From positions 14,988,822 to 15,052,821 of the forward strand of contig CAIIXF020000008.1 in assembly GCA_903813345.2 (NCBI GenBank): a stretch of DNA of 64,000 nt, given 5' to 3'. A program made the position numbers and the translations under genes. Of the stretch, positions 12,093 through 23,772 are shown piece by piece; the stretch's first letter is position 1; the number at the start of each line of letters is the position of its first letter. This stretch comes from Owenia fusiformis. Its lineage: Eukaryota > Annelida > Polychaeta > Sabellida > Oweniidae. Below the pieces are notes generated by a model, which was given only the letters and a program-made list of their open reading frames with translations, was not told the origin of the DNA and did not search any database.

Positions 12093-13216
12093 TTGGTCAT
12101 AAAATACAAAGAAATACGTCTATGGGTAGCCTGTGTGTCAGGGCTTAGTACATTAGATGGATAAAGTGTACATGAACCTCTCTTTTAAGAAGCAAATCAT
12201 ACTAGTGGAGAAGGTAGTTCATGGGATGGATAGGGTGCATACACTTAAAATATATATTCCATATATGAAATGACGCAACACTAAGTAACAAGTATCTCGT
12301 CTTAATTGCATATCACAACATACTTTCATCCTATTATCAATGAAGAAATCATCATGAATTTTCTAAAACACTTGTGCTATCACGATTAGTAAGCTTTTTA
12401 ACTTTGAAGTATTCTTAGTAACCACCCCTACATTCCTCAACGTAATAAATTAGATTTCATTTTATTTAATGTCTTAATTATAAGTTATTTTTGGTACTAA
12501 TCCAGATGTTGGATTAGTCAGGTTTTAAAAGTGGATATGTCACTTTTAGCTCAAGATAGTGACTAAGGCTACCCAGTTTAGGTGGAATCTCAAATATCCG
12601 AAGAATTACTGTTTTTTTCTCCAAATACACTCCCGCCCACACCTCGGCTGACAGAAGTTATCTAATTTGTGACCCAAGTCGAGTTTATTAGTTTCACACC
12701 CCCCTCTTAAACACAATTGTGTAGTGTTCAGACGATGACCCCACGTTAACTTATTGAAAAGAAAGATAATAGTGATACCATACTTCAGTTAATAGGTTGA
12801 AAAGAGGCTCTCAAAATTATTTTCTCAGAGAATGGGAGATTAAAACCATATTTATGTTTTTGTTTTTTGATTGTCATATATTGTCAGAGGGGCAAATGGA
12901 CTCGTAAATTAAAATGGACTATTTCACGTCAGAATAAACCATTGTACAACATCGTAAACAACATTCCAATGTTAGTTTTTGGGGTAGAAACAGAGTCGGT
13001 TTGACACGAGATGATTTTACTACAGCCGTATCGATTCCATTCACAATGCATCTCAGACACTGACATATCTATTTCATTCACAAGTGTACTTGTGTGAACA
13101 GCGGGACCTAGTAAAAAACTAAATCAAAAAGTACCAGACACACTGCCACTCAAACGAGGCTCCTCCTTTATTACCATATAAGGCATAAATGATTTGTCAC
13201 GAGGAAAGTCAAGCTC

Positions 13217-13272
13217 CTCCCACTGACGTGTTAAGTAGATGTTCCGGTAGGAAGAAGAATTTGAATATATAT
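13217..13272 (+). promoter_or_regulatory. Putative promoter of the + strand vWA gene
   Basis: A CTCCCACT word at 13217-13224 and a TATATAT box at 13266-13272 precede the start codon at 13423. CTCCCACT partly matches the element upstream of the three-vWA gene (CTCCCACTTTAG). The evidence is weaker here because the match stops after CACT and the TATA box is not canonical. Confidence 0.4.
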
Positions 13273-13422
13273 CAGCATGGCAAGGAGGTACATCATCAGA
13301 ACAAGAAACACTTCACAAGAGAGTAACAACTTATACGAGAACTAACGCAATTTGAACAACAACAACAACAGAGAAGCATTAGAAGAAACGCAAAGACGCC
13401 GAAGAAATTTACAAGTAACACA

Positions 13423-15538
13423 ATGGAGATGTCTGTCCCAATGCTAACTTTTATTAGCTGTATGCTGATACAACTCTCTCTAATCAACGCTGATCGTAAG
13501 TGAATTATCTTTTCTGTTTTATAAATAACTAATTTTTTACGATACGGTTCTGGAACTGTCTGTGTTGTAATTTGATTTTACTGATTCTATTTAAAGAAAT
13601 TTTAATCTTTTTTCAAGGCCTGTTTTTCTGTTTTTATAAGAACAGTCAAGTTTATTTTCTGAATCTGATCTTCTAATCTGACTTTTTATAACTGTAGGTC
13701 AGGTTAGCCTAACTGCAGCGCATAACAAATATATCTTAGTAAACAAGTCATCCGAAATAGTTTTGTATTGTTCAATATTGGCCATGATTTATAGGAGTTT
13801 GTATTGTTTTGTTTCGAAGTGTCGCTCTTTGTACTTCCACCATGATATCTTTCAACTAGGTTACAAAATTAAAAACAACAGGATAATGCACTATACAGTA
13901 TATTAAAAATGCCACATGCCATGTTTTACAGCATACTTGCCGTACAATCGTCCTGAAGGAAAAGCACGTCCCATCAGGAGTTGTGGTGGAAAACCAGCAG
14001 ATATTGTCTTTACTCTTGACTCGTCTTCAAGCATATGGGGCCCTGACTACCGAAAACAGATAGAGTTTGTTCAAGACATGGCCGGATCATTCCAGATCGG
14101 ACCAGATATGACACGTATTGGAGTGAGCCAGTTCAGCGACCGTGTGCATCTTTTGTTCCGCCTGAAAGATTACAAGAACGTCGACGATGTGCAAACAGCT
14201 CTGTACTACACTCGAAGAAGATATGGTGGAACAAACACAGCTGCCGCTCTTAGGCATATGGGCAACCGAATGTTTTCTAATTCGTATGGCGGAAGAGGTG
14301 GAGATGTTCCCAGAATTGCCGTTGTTATCACCGACGGTATCAGCAGTGACAGGAAGAAAACTGTGCTGGAAGCAAAACAACTGCACCAGAAAGGGGTTAC
14401 GGTTTTCGCCATCGGTGTTGGGGCAAACATCAACAAGAAAGAGTTGGAAGCGATTGCCTCTGACCCAGATGAACAATACGTCTACACAGTTGACAACTAT
14501 GATGCGCTAGATACAATTAAGAATATGCTGGCCATGAAAGCTTGTGAAGTAAAGGAACCAACAACCCCTCCACCACCAGCTGATCAACGTGAGTATCTTA
14601 TCTATCAGTAATTAAAAAAATAACACAATAGGGAAATGAAATAGTTTTGATTTCTTTATGCACTTGTTATTGTCATTGTTTATCAAGGAATCTTCGGAAT
14701 CAGAAAAGTAAACATTATAATAAAACAAGGTGACCTTTGTTTTATGTTACAGCGTGTGGAGCCAGACAGCCAGCTGATATCGTATTCGCTCTGGGGGCTG
14801 ACAATTCAAACACCGAGAACCGCAACAGTGCTCTCGATTTCATAAACAAGGTCATCAAGGATATGGAAGTTGGAAATGACAATATCCAGGTCGGAATGGT
14901 CCCAAAAGATTGCAGTTCTCTATCAGGCTTCACACCTAGCGATTTCAACACGAAAGATCAAATCAAAAATGGACTCGACTCCAACAAAGCCTCTCCAGCA
15001 AAATCCGGATCGGCTTTAGAGTACATGCGCAAAACTAGCTTCACAGAAGAGGGTGGTTGTCGTATGGAAGTGAAAAAGATAGGGGTGGTGATCATAGATG
15101 GTACAACCGAGGATCTCGACAAAATTGCTACTGAGGCAAAGAGGCTCCGGGAAAATGACATCGAGATGTTCGCTATAGGAGTGGGAAAAGATATAGACGA
15201 AAGTATTCTCCGCCTCATCGCCAGTGAACCATCAATGAGACACATCTATACCGCTGGGGACTATGCCGACCTTCAGTTCATGCGAAGTGATTTTCTGGAC
15301 GTCGTGTGTAATGGTAAGCTTGTAATTTATCAATATTTTTGTCTACATTGATAAATATTGTTTTGTCGTTGATTAGCATAGTTACATGGCATGTTGGAAT
15401 ACTGTTGAAATCGAGAGTTGGGTTGAACATTTCAAGTAAAATATACAACAGTAGGCGGCTCAATGTGGTATTAATCAGTATGTAAGAAAGATGTGATCTT
15501 GTTCTAACGTATCGTTTTGTTTACTTTCAGGCCTGTAA
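13423..15538 (+). CDS. Secreted protein with two vWA domains (gene C)
   Basis: Exons 13423-13495, 13932-14588, 14753-15313 and 15531-15538 join in phase 1 to give 432 residues. Exon 1 encodes a signal peptide (MEMSVPMLTF..SLINAD). Exon 2 encodes a vWA domain with DSSSS, GGTNT and VITDGIS (all MIDAS positions kept), bracketed by SCGGKPADIVF and MKACEVKE, then a Pro/Thr linker (TTPPPPAD). Exon 3 encodes a vWA fold lacking DxSxS (ALGADNSN), with the extra Cys in VPKDCSSLSGF and a further Cys in EEGGCRME. Exon 4 adds Gly-Leu-stop. The architecture and sequence make it a paralogue of the genes at 2.1 and 20.3 kb, in the opposite orientation. Likely an extracellular matrix or secreted adhesive component. 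AATAAATAAA at 16534-16543 is a candidate poly(A) signal about 1 kb downstream of the stop. Confidence 0.9.
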
Positions 15539-16584
15539 AATTATACCGTACGATACAACTAACAAACCAAAGAGGCATTCCATGACGAGGGTATCTAGAG
15601 CGTGAGAACAATGCACACTGAGACGTGCGGCACAAACCTGTGACACTACATGTAACACATGAAAATGCAAGCAACGGGGACATTGAATGTGAAACTTCAC
15701 AAGTTTGACATCATATGTATACCACACTGCAATGACACTAGACATCAAATACCATCTTTGAAAACGGGCTGAGTGCAATCAACCATGTTACCTCCCACCC
15801 AGTGGCGAAGTAGCATACTATGAATCTCAGAACATAAAATTATTGAAAGACTAGATCCCAGTAGAAGTAAATTTATTCAGATTGATATTGAATTCGACAT
15901 TTCCTTTACATACTTCTAAGTTACACTTAAAATCTGTATGAACTTTGAAATCGATTTTTGTTTGGACATTTGATCTTATATAAAATTGTATAGCTTCCAT
16001 GTTATCTGAACAAAGTAGTGGAACTGGGAACTAACTAACAATTGGCAACTACATCATTGATTATTGAATGATACAAAGCTTATGTAGTAATATGAGCTTG
16101 GCAAATGTGTTCCACCACCGCTAATTTACTAATAATGACAGGCACGTGTAATAATTATCAAAACCAACGTTTTCACCATTCAGTGTGAAATGAATAATGA
16201 ATATTTATTCCAATTGAAAGTATAAACAGAATATTGTGTAAATATGTAAATGACGCTGATGTACATTTTTGTATATATAACATTATTTATTTGTATGCAT
16301 GAGAAATCATAAAATGCTAAATATATCTCATTTTGGTCTAGTCAACATTCCATGTATGACGTCAGCATTTAGGTTCTACACTTCAGGAATTATGTATAAG
16401 TTACACTTATAGTTACACAAGTATCATCAATATAACTATTTCAAATGTGATTTCGTGAATCTGCAGGACCATAATGCTAACTTTACATTTGACACTGTCT
16501 TACTAATGTATGCAACTTGTGTGCTATTGTAAGAATAAATAAAATGATTCCAATTCAATAAAAACCTATGTATTCTGTATTCTA

Positions 16585-16822
16585 CAGGGTGTTCAGAAAG
16601 TATGGGACCCCCAAGACAGACTTATACCAATGTCTTTATAGTATATCAAATAAATCAAATAGGGGTGCTGCAGGGCGTTTTCCTTGGAGTATCTGCCCTC
16701 ATCGTCATTTTTCCAATTCATATTGAATTAAGAGCATCTTATTTGCTGCACTGTACATTTTGATGACACCTACTGCGGGTATATCTGCCTCAGGGGGAGG
16801 GGGGTACCATACTTCCAGTATA
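16585..16822. mobile_element. Possible CAGGGTGT-family element, degenerate
   Basis: Begins with TA then cagggtgttcagaaagta and continues tgggaccccc. About 200 bp on, ggggtaccatacttccag looks like a decayed inverted counterpart. Only the left end is convincing, so the right boundary is uncertain. Confidence 0.4.
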
Positions 16823-18847
16823 TATTGCTTACATCGGGTTCCACTTGATTTGTAATTGACAAGGGCAACATTTTGACACACACACACATTTTGCGCAATT
16901 GAAAATAAGAGAACGTCATTAGAAAAACACATTACCGAGTCGCATATATCTTCTTTCAAATATATTTCTTGCTAAAGTGTCAAGAGCTGGTAAAGTGACA
17001 GAGCATATCAATTTTGCTAATTCTTGATATTTCTTGGTGAAATGTCATATCCTGCACTTAACAAAACCTAAATGTTCATTCCAATATATCATCATGTATT
17101 GTACGACTTAAGTGTGAATGAAACATCCCCTGGCGTTATGGTACCGAATTGTGATAATGGAACGTTAATGGTGGGGGACGGGGTGTTAGATATAGTTTCT
17201 TTTCACGTTGGATCATAGCTTTGGGATAGTTGTGTACACACATATCCATAACGAGTCGGGACCAATGGTGACGACCAAATCGACAACAACATAACATTGA
17301 TATGATACGGCAGGAGATGAGTGGCATTTTTCATTTGTTATGTCATAACATATTGTTATAGTCTCCAACATTTTTCTGGCGGCGGTTGGTATTTGGCATC
17401 TGTAACAAATTCTTCCAACTACCAATAACTTAACAAGTACTGTTTAGACTGCCAATATATGTTACCGTAGCAACATATTGAAGGTCAATAAGGTATTTTT
17501 TAACTTGCTTCAAATTGACCATTTCTACAAAATCATCTACAAGGTCCCAAGTTCAAATCTATCTTTGATTCAGGATTTGACCTATGGATCACCTTCAAAA
17601 GGTCACAAAGTTGATTTTTCAAATGGATTGCTTGGATTCAAATTTAACCCTTAAATGGTTTTTGGGGTCCAGAGCTCATTCTTTGCAATAATTATATCAA
17701 AGTTATTGCAAAATATATCTTGGGGTCCTAAAACCTTTAGAGGGTGTAAAAAACAAAAAAAAAACATTTAAGGGTTAAGACAGCTTGTCACAAAATACCT
17801 ACTGATGTCTGAGAAGGAAAGATTTTCAAGGTCAAAAGTCAAGGTTATCAAACTAGATCACAAACGGGTTTATCTAAGTTTCTCTAAATTCGAGACTAGA
17901 AATCAATATTTTAATTGCAACGAGGTGGTGACGTTTTATAATGTTAATAAATGCCTTATCCGAGAATTGTTGACGAACGGATGGAGAGGCACGGGAAATG
18001 GATGATTCAATAGACTCACCGTAAGCCAAAAACAAAGCAAATCTCAACAAACTAGAGAAAATGATCTAACAAATGACCAGATGCAAATATTAACACTATC
18101 TTAAAACTAATCCATAAAATTTTACGATTATATTAAGGCATTTCATACCCACAAAATTCATTCACAAACAGATGCATTCCTTAAAATCTAAAAAATAACT
18201 CATCTTCTTCATAATGACGAGACAATCAGCTGACCATCATAACGGAAAGTATTGGAAAAAAAAGAAAACACAGAAATCAACCTCAAGGTCCGAGAACAGG
18301 ACATCTAAATATTTTTAATGGTCATGAACAACATTATGGTATGTAAAAAACAGCTTAACAGTTATAAATTAGGAACGCTCATATTGGGAACGACCATCCA
18401 CTCCTCATAAACCGATGCAAGACTAGAACTACCTTAAATACTGTTTAATGGACAAGAATGCGGAACTTAAGATTATAAAAAATCGTATGATAATTTCATA
18501 GGTGTTTTATGTTGTGTAAAATGCTGACACTTTAATGTGTGCTGACGCAAGGTACTTTTAAAGAACTTCAAATTTGCTATAAATGTATGATCAATATGAT
18601 AAAACTGTTATAAAGGCAATTACAACAGGAAATTAACCTCAAGCAGCTTCCATTGGTCGAAATCTCAAGAGAAGATATCTTAAACAAACATTTTATTATT
18701 TTACAAACAACTTATTTTGGACATCTGCTCATAGTTTCATAAACGTGATTCGTAACATTTAAATGAATGGAATTCACATTTGTTAGACATTAGTACATTC
18801 TCACTGTGTTTGATGGTACTGGCTGATGGGGGAGGGGTGTGTAACAT

Positions 18848-19068
18848 CACTGGCGGATCGAGAAGCTAACAAGGGGGAGAGACACATTTCAAGTCAGGAA
18901 GGAGCGGAAAAAATTGTGGGCCCCTAAAACCAAAGATTGGGCCCAAATTTGAATATTGAAGGCCCATTTTTGATAAATTGCCCTAAAAGGCCCATAAAGT
19001 CCAAGCTATGCCCCAAAAGGCCCATTTTGAGGCACTAAAAATGGCCCACCCTAGGGGATCCGCCAGTG
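18848..19068. mobile_element. GGGCCC-rich TIR element, copy 2
   Basis: It starts cactggcggatcgag and ends ggatccgccagtg, a clean terminal inverted repeat. The interior (gtgggcccctaaaa, ttgggcccaaatttg, aaggcccatttt) matches the element at 385-717 in the same orientation but lacks its long G runs. It is a non-autonomous DNA element with no coding capacity. Confidence 0.75.
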
Positions 19069-20342
19069 TGTATTTTAAATCTCATTTTCAAAAGTAGGCT
19101 TGTATTTCTTACTCCGAGTGTTAGAGCCCCTGCTATCATCAATGGTTTAAGCAGCAGCCATACTCGTTTGAGATGCTAATCAGTATATGAAAGGACAGTA
19201 TATACGGGAAGAGATAAATCAAGACAAGAGTTAACAAAAACATATCTGACGTGTTGAGTTTTTCAGAGGCCATCGACTTGTTTACTGTCTCTATAAGTAG
19301 TCTTTACCAGATCCAAATAAAAAAATGTCGTTTTTGTCTCTACATACCTTTCACATATGCTGCATATTGTGATTGACTATGACGTTAATGGTCGTTCGCA
19401 TTACCTTATTTAGTCAAGTTTGTTGTTTAATTGTTTTCACAACTTTTTTTTATCAGTACAATCAAACTAAAAATCGATTTCAAAATAATAAAAATTACCC
19501 TTTATTAGCATATCAAAAATTTAAATAAATAAATACAAGTGATATGGTGATATGACAAACATGTCATGGGACATATTACACACAACCATTGCAACATTCA
19601 GACATTTGTTACACAATAAATACTACACGTAAAACTGAGCATTTGGTAAATACTCTAATACATTGTTGAGTCAAACTATGTAACTTAGGCAAAGGTATTA
19701 TTGAGACTTGCATAGTATATACATCATTCCAAAAAAGAATACGATAATACATTTAATACAAATTAATAATACTTTATGATCAAGAATATTAAACTGTCCA
19801 GCAGTATTATGACTAACAATAGTGCAAAATATGTTGCTAAATGAGATTCAAATACATTGAATTTGTTGTTTCGCCCATTCCCAATATGGCGATGTTGAGC
19901 AACTGACATACCTAAAACGGTCAATATCAGTCAAAATCCATCCAATAAGCCATATTCACTCTAATGAAATTAAGGCATGCGTTTATAATTAGTCATTCGC
20001 GTCCATTAAATTGAAATGATCGTAATATTTATAGGCTTCTACTTAGCTGGAATGTATATAGCCTATAATCTAACAACTTAAAATATATCATTTGTAATTT
20101 AGATTAAAAAATACATTTGTCAAAGGCTGCCATATTCAAAATACAAAGATGTATAACCTTTCTCTATACAAGTATACAACTAGTGTATTTTGATTTGTAT
20201 TATTTGCACATATAAAATGTTCATTGTATTGCACGACATCTAACAGTGACGCTTGATGTTGTTTTGTCTGTTAATAGATACTGGTTCTCACCCCATGTAT
20301 ATTCAGGACATCCATCTATAATGAGTTCTGCCAAACAAGCGA

Positions 20343-23300
20343 TTAATCTGAAAATACAATTGTTATTTTGTTAATCATTTAATAATTTTATTTGGATTAC
20401 TTTGATCTATGTTTTGCATGTTAGATTACAAGATGCGACAAAAAACAATTACATAATAAGATTTATCTCGTAGTTTTCTAGTGTTGCTCTTTGTGATACT
20501 TCATACAGGTAAACCGTGGGTGAATTACTTACTGGAAATGATGCAAAGGTTGTTAAGGAAGTTCTCTCTAATCATATCCAAAGCACTGTAGTCGCTGACT
20601 CGGTAGATGTGTCTGCCAGAAGAGCTGCTGGCTATAGCACTGAGGTAATTGGTATTGATATTACGCCCAACTCCGATCACGAACAACTCCATCTTATCCA
20701 ATGTCTTGGCATTTCGGGCTTCTTGACGTAATCTCTCGACATCGTTAGTCATATTGTCCACTATCAAAACACCAATACGCTTCACATTCTGTCTGGCCCC
20801 GCCATGATGGTTGAACACTCTGTGACGCATATAAGTAATCGTCCTAGTTGGATTGGATTCGATGACATTGTTGCTATCAATTGCGTTGAACAATGAGTTC
20901 TGATCGTAGAATCGATTCATACCAAATCCTTCCATTCCCATACAGTCCTGAGGGACAATTCCAACTTGCACGTATTGAGGGCCTATGTTCATCTCCTGGA
21001 CGATTGATTTGATGAAGGCTAGGGAGTAGGCACGATTTTGTAGACTATTTATCTCGTTACCAGTCAGGGCAAATGCAATATCTGCACTCTGGACAGGTAA
21101 GCATTCTGAAACCGAACAAATCATTTCACAATTATTAATTATCATTAAACTAATTTTTTCCTGATTACAGTTCACATTAAATTTGCGATCAACAACTAAG
21201 AAAAAATATTTTAAATCTAATTTAATCCAGTATGTATTGCAACGGAGTTTAAATGTAAGATTATACTGTATATTCAACATACAATGTTAATATTAATAAG
21301 ATGATAATTACCTTCATCCCCAAATCCTTGTGGTTTCTGTGTGGTAGTTGTAGGTGGAATATATACTACAGGTGGTTTTGTTTCAAGCACTACTGGACGA
21401 TTCACCTGGCAAGCCTTGCGAGACAGCATAGCTGTAATCTTTCTAAGTTTACTATAATTGTCAACAGCAAATACGAATTGTTCTTTAGGTTCACTGGCAA
21501 TTTCCTCCAGCTCTTTGCGGTCAATAGAATGTCCAACTCCGATGGCGAAAATGTGGATGTTTTCATGTTTGGCCTTTGCTGATTGACGAAGTGTCCACTC
21601 TGGATTGCGGGACTGTCCATCTGTAATTATTACCCCAATTTTGGTAATTCCTGGTCTTGCATGGTTGAACATGTTTTCTCTCATATGGGAAATGGCTTTA
21701 CCCGTGTTTGTGCCTCCACTTTTCTGCTGGATTGATGAAATGGCGTCTTTGATATCATCCGCGTTATGATACTTCTCTAAACCAAAGTACTCGTAAGGGT
21801 CAGTGCTGAATGTCATGACACCAACGCGAGTTGCATCTTTACCAATATCAAGCGTATCAATCATTTCCTGCACGAATGTAAGCTGCTTTCTGAAGTCAGG
21901 CCCCCAAATACTACTTGAAGAGTCCAACATAAAAACTATATCTGATGCATCAAGGCAAGCTGAAAACAAAAAGCAATAGCTGGTTAGTTGAACACAAAGG
22001 AGGACAAATAAAGAACAAATAGAAATACACAAATTCTCGCCGAGACAAAATGAATACTTGAATCATTGTATTGTATTCTATTGTATTGTATGATACTGTA
22101 ATGTCATATATTTATCTTGAGTCCATTTATAGTTTTACATACATAACATATACTCTTACATGGCAAATACCATCTTACAAACATAGAACGAGGCTCACGA
22201 GGCTAGAATTTCGTTAGAGTACGTAAATAAAGATATTACTAGAACTTGATAAAAATGAATATCAACAATAAACCCAGTTGTTGAATCAAATTTCTATTTC
22301 TGATAATGATGATTCATTAATTAATTTGTCAAACCTTTTGCCTCGAATGTGTCATAATCTCTATTTCCCGCTGACCCTCCAGCAACAGTTGTTGTGTCTG
22401 GAATCGGAACGCTTGTTGTAGGAGGTGGAGGCGTTTCCATCACGATCTCACATGTTTTCTTTGACAATGAGGTGGCGATCCTTTCTAAACGGCTGTAGCT
22501 CTTAACATTAAATACAAATTCTCGAGATGGTTTGGCTGCTATAGCTTCTAGTTCGTTTCTATCAGTATTACGGCCGACACCAATTGCAAACATTGTTATA
22601 CCGTCTTTCTTGGCATTCTCAGCTTCAATAGCCGTGAGTTCAGAATCTATTGACTGACCATCGGTGATTATGATAGCAATTTGGGGGACACTTGATCTAG
22701 CATCAGAAAACATATTTTCTCTCATGTATTTTATGGCGTCTGCAGTGTATGTGCCACCAATACTTTGCTGGATATCTGCTACGGCAACATTAACCTTAAC
22801 TTTACTATTAATCTCCCCAAGTCCAAAGTATTTATGTGGTTTATCACTGAAGGTCATTACTCCCACTCTAGTAAGTTTGTGTCCAATTGTGAACTTGTCG
22901 ACAATGTTTTGAACAAATTTAAGCTGTTCTTTAAAGTCTGGTCCCCAGATGGAGCTTGATGAGTCAAGCACAAAAACAATGTCTGAAGCAGTTCCACATT
23001 CTGAAATTTGAATAAACCACAATATTGAACAGTTATATGTAAGGATACGTTAAAAAATAATACATGTTTAGTTGCATTTATTCATTTAATCATGAGTAAT
23101 ACATGAATATACTTTAACCAATGTCTTTTGTAGGTCCACGCAGCGCTTTTGAATAAGTAGATTGTAATTTATTTTATGTTAACATTAATAGTTTCTACAA
23201 AACTATTTTGAATCATACACTAATGAAACCTACCGTGGGGTATGTCACCTCTCCTGTCCTGAGCAGGAATACCTACAGAAAAAGTGCATAACATGTCAAC

Positions 23301-23630
23301 CAATGATCAATGCAGGCTAAATAAAAATAAAATAATTATGTATAGCTGAATAATGACATGTTATTTAGATTATCAAATAACAATAGTATGCAAAACAAAA
23401 CATTCATTTCTACAGATCAACCGAACAATTTAAAAATACTGCATCCAAAACTGTCTTAAATGAATACTAATCTAATCGTACAATCAAGTTAAAATAAATA
23501 CATTATAAATCATATATTTGTTTTCAACAACACTCTATCAAGCAATAAAAAATCAAATGTTCTTACCTTCAACCTGTTCCAGTACCGAGACTGCACCGAT
23601 TACCAGCATTAACTTTAGCAGCGATGTCAT
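20343..23630 (-). CDS. Secreted protein with three vWA domains (gene B)
   Basis: Exons 23567-23630 (signal peptide MTSLLKLMLVIGAVSV), 23234-23272 (13-codon linker with QDRRGD), 22335-23000 (vWA1), 21312-21959 (vWA2), 20533-21105 (vWA3) and 20343-20347 (last Asn plus stop). All introns are phase 1, and the total of 1,995 bases gives 664 residues. vWA1 and vWA2 both keep DSSSSIWGPDF, GGTYT/GGTNT and IITDGQS; each ends in a Pro/Thr-rich linker (PPPPTTS, PPTTTTQKP). vWA3 has lost DxSxS (ALTGNEIN) and has VPQDCMGMEGF, like the last domain of the two sister genes. The donor after vWA1 (AAG/GTTTGA) is weak. An alternative is two genes, the second starting at a Met at 22030-22032 with its own hydrophobic leader, but the phase agreement and the tttcag acceptor before CLDASD favour one gene. 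Confidence 0.8.
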
Positions 23631-23715
23631 CGTTATTTCTATTTCTTTCTCTATAAGTTTTATTGTTCCTTGACAAATCTTTGTTGTCTTCTGATTTTTA
23701 CCATTGCCTGCATTT

Positions 23716-23772
23716 CTTTTATACTTCGACATCAGCAGCAGAAAGCACCGGACGCGTGTACTAAAGTGGGAG
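23716..23772 (-). promoter_or_regulatory. Core promoter of the three-vWA gene
   Basis: TATAAAAG at 23716-23723 (- strand) lies 86 bp upstream of the start codon. CTCCCACTTTAG at 23761-23772 repeats the element found upstream of the vWA gene at 2-4 kb. Confidence 0.6.

Larger units (their letters stand above)
4431..13200. other. Large intergenic region with mobile-element debris
   Basis: Nearly 9 kb between two divergently transcribed vWA genes with no supportable coding exon. Recognisable content: the LINE fragment at 5974-6596, the CAGGGTGT elements at 7734-8296 and 8609-9077, a foldback with a G-run at 11173-11292, the retroelement tail at 11729-11830, and a 16-bp-stem hairpin at 12041-12092. 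The remainder is AT-rich unique-looking sequence. Short open frames such as 9181-9453 show no domain and no splice context. Confidence 0.6.
15539..20342. other. Intergenic between convergent vWA genes
   Basis: Contains the presumed 3' UTRs of the flanking, convergently transcribed vWA genes, a CAGGGTGT transposon end at 16585, and the TIR element at 18848-19068. No other exon is recognisable on either strand; open frames here are short and without domains. A tttatt at 19501-19506 is the nearest candidate poly(A) signal for the - strand gene that stops at 20343. Confidence 0.55.
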
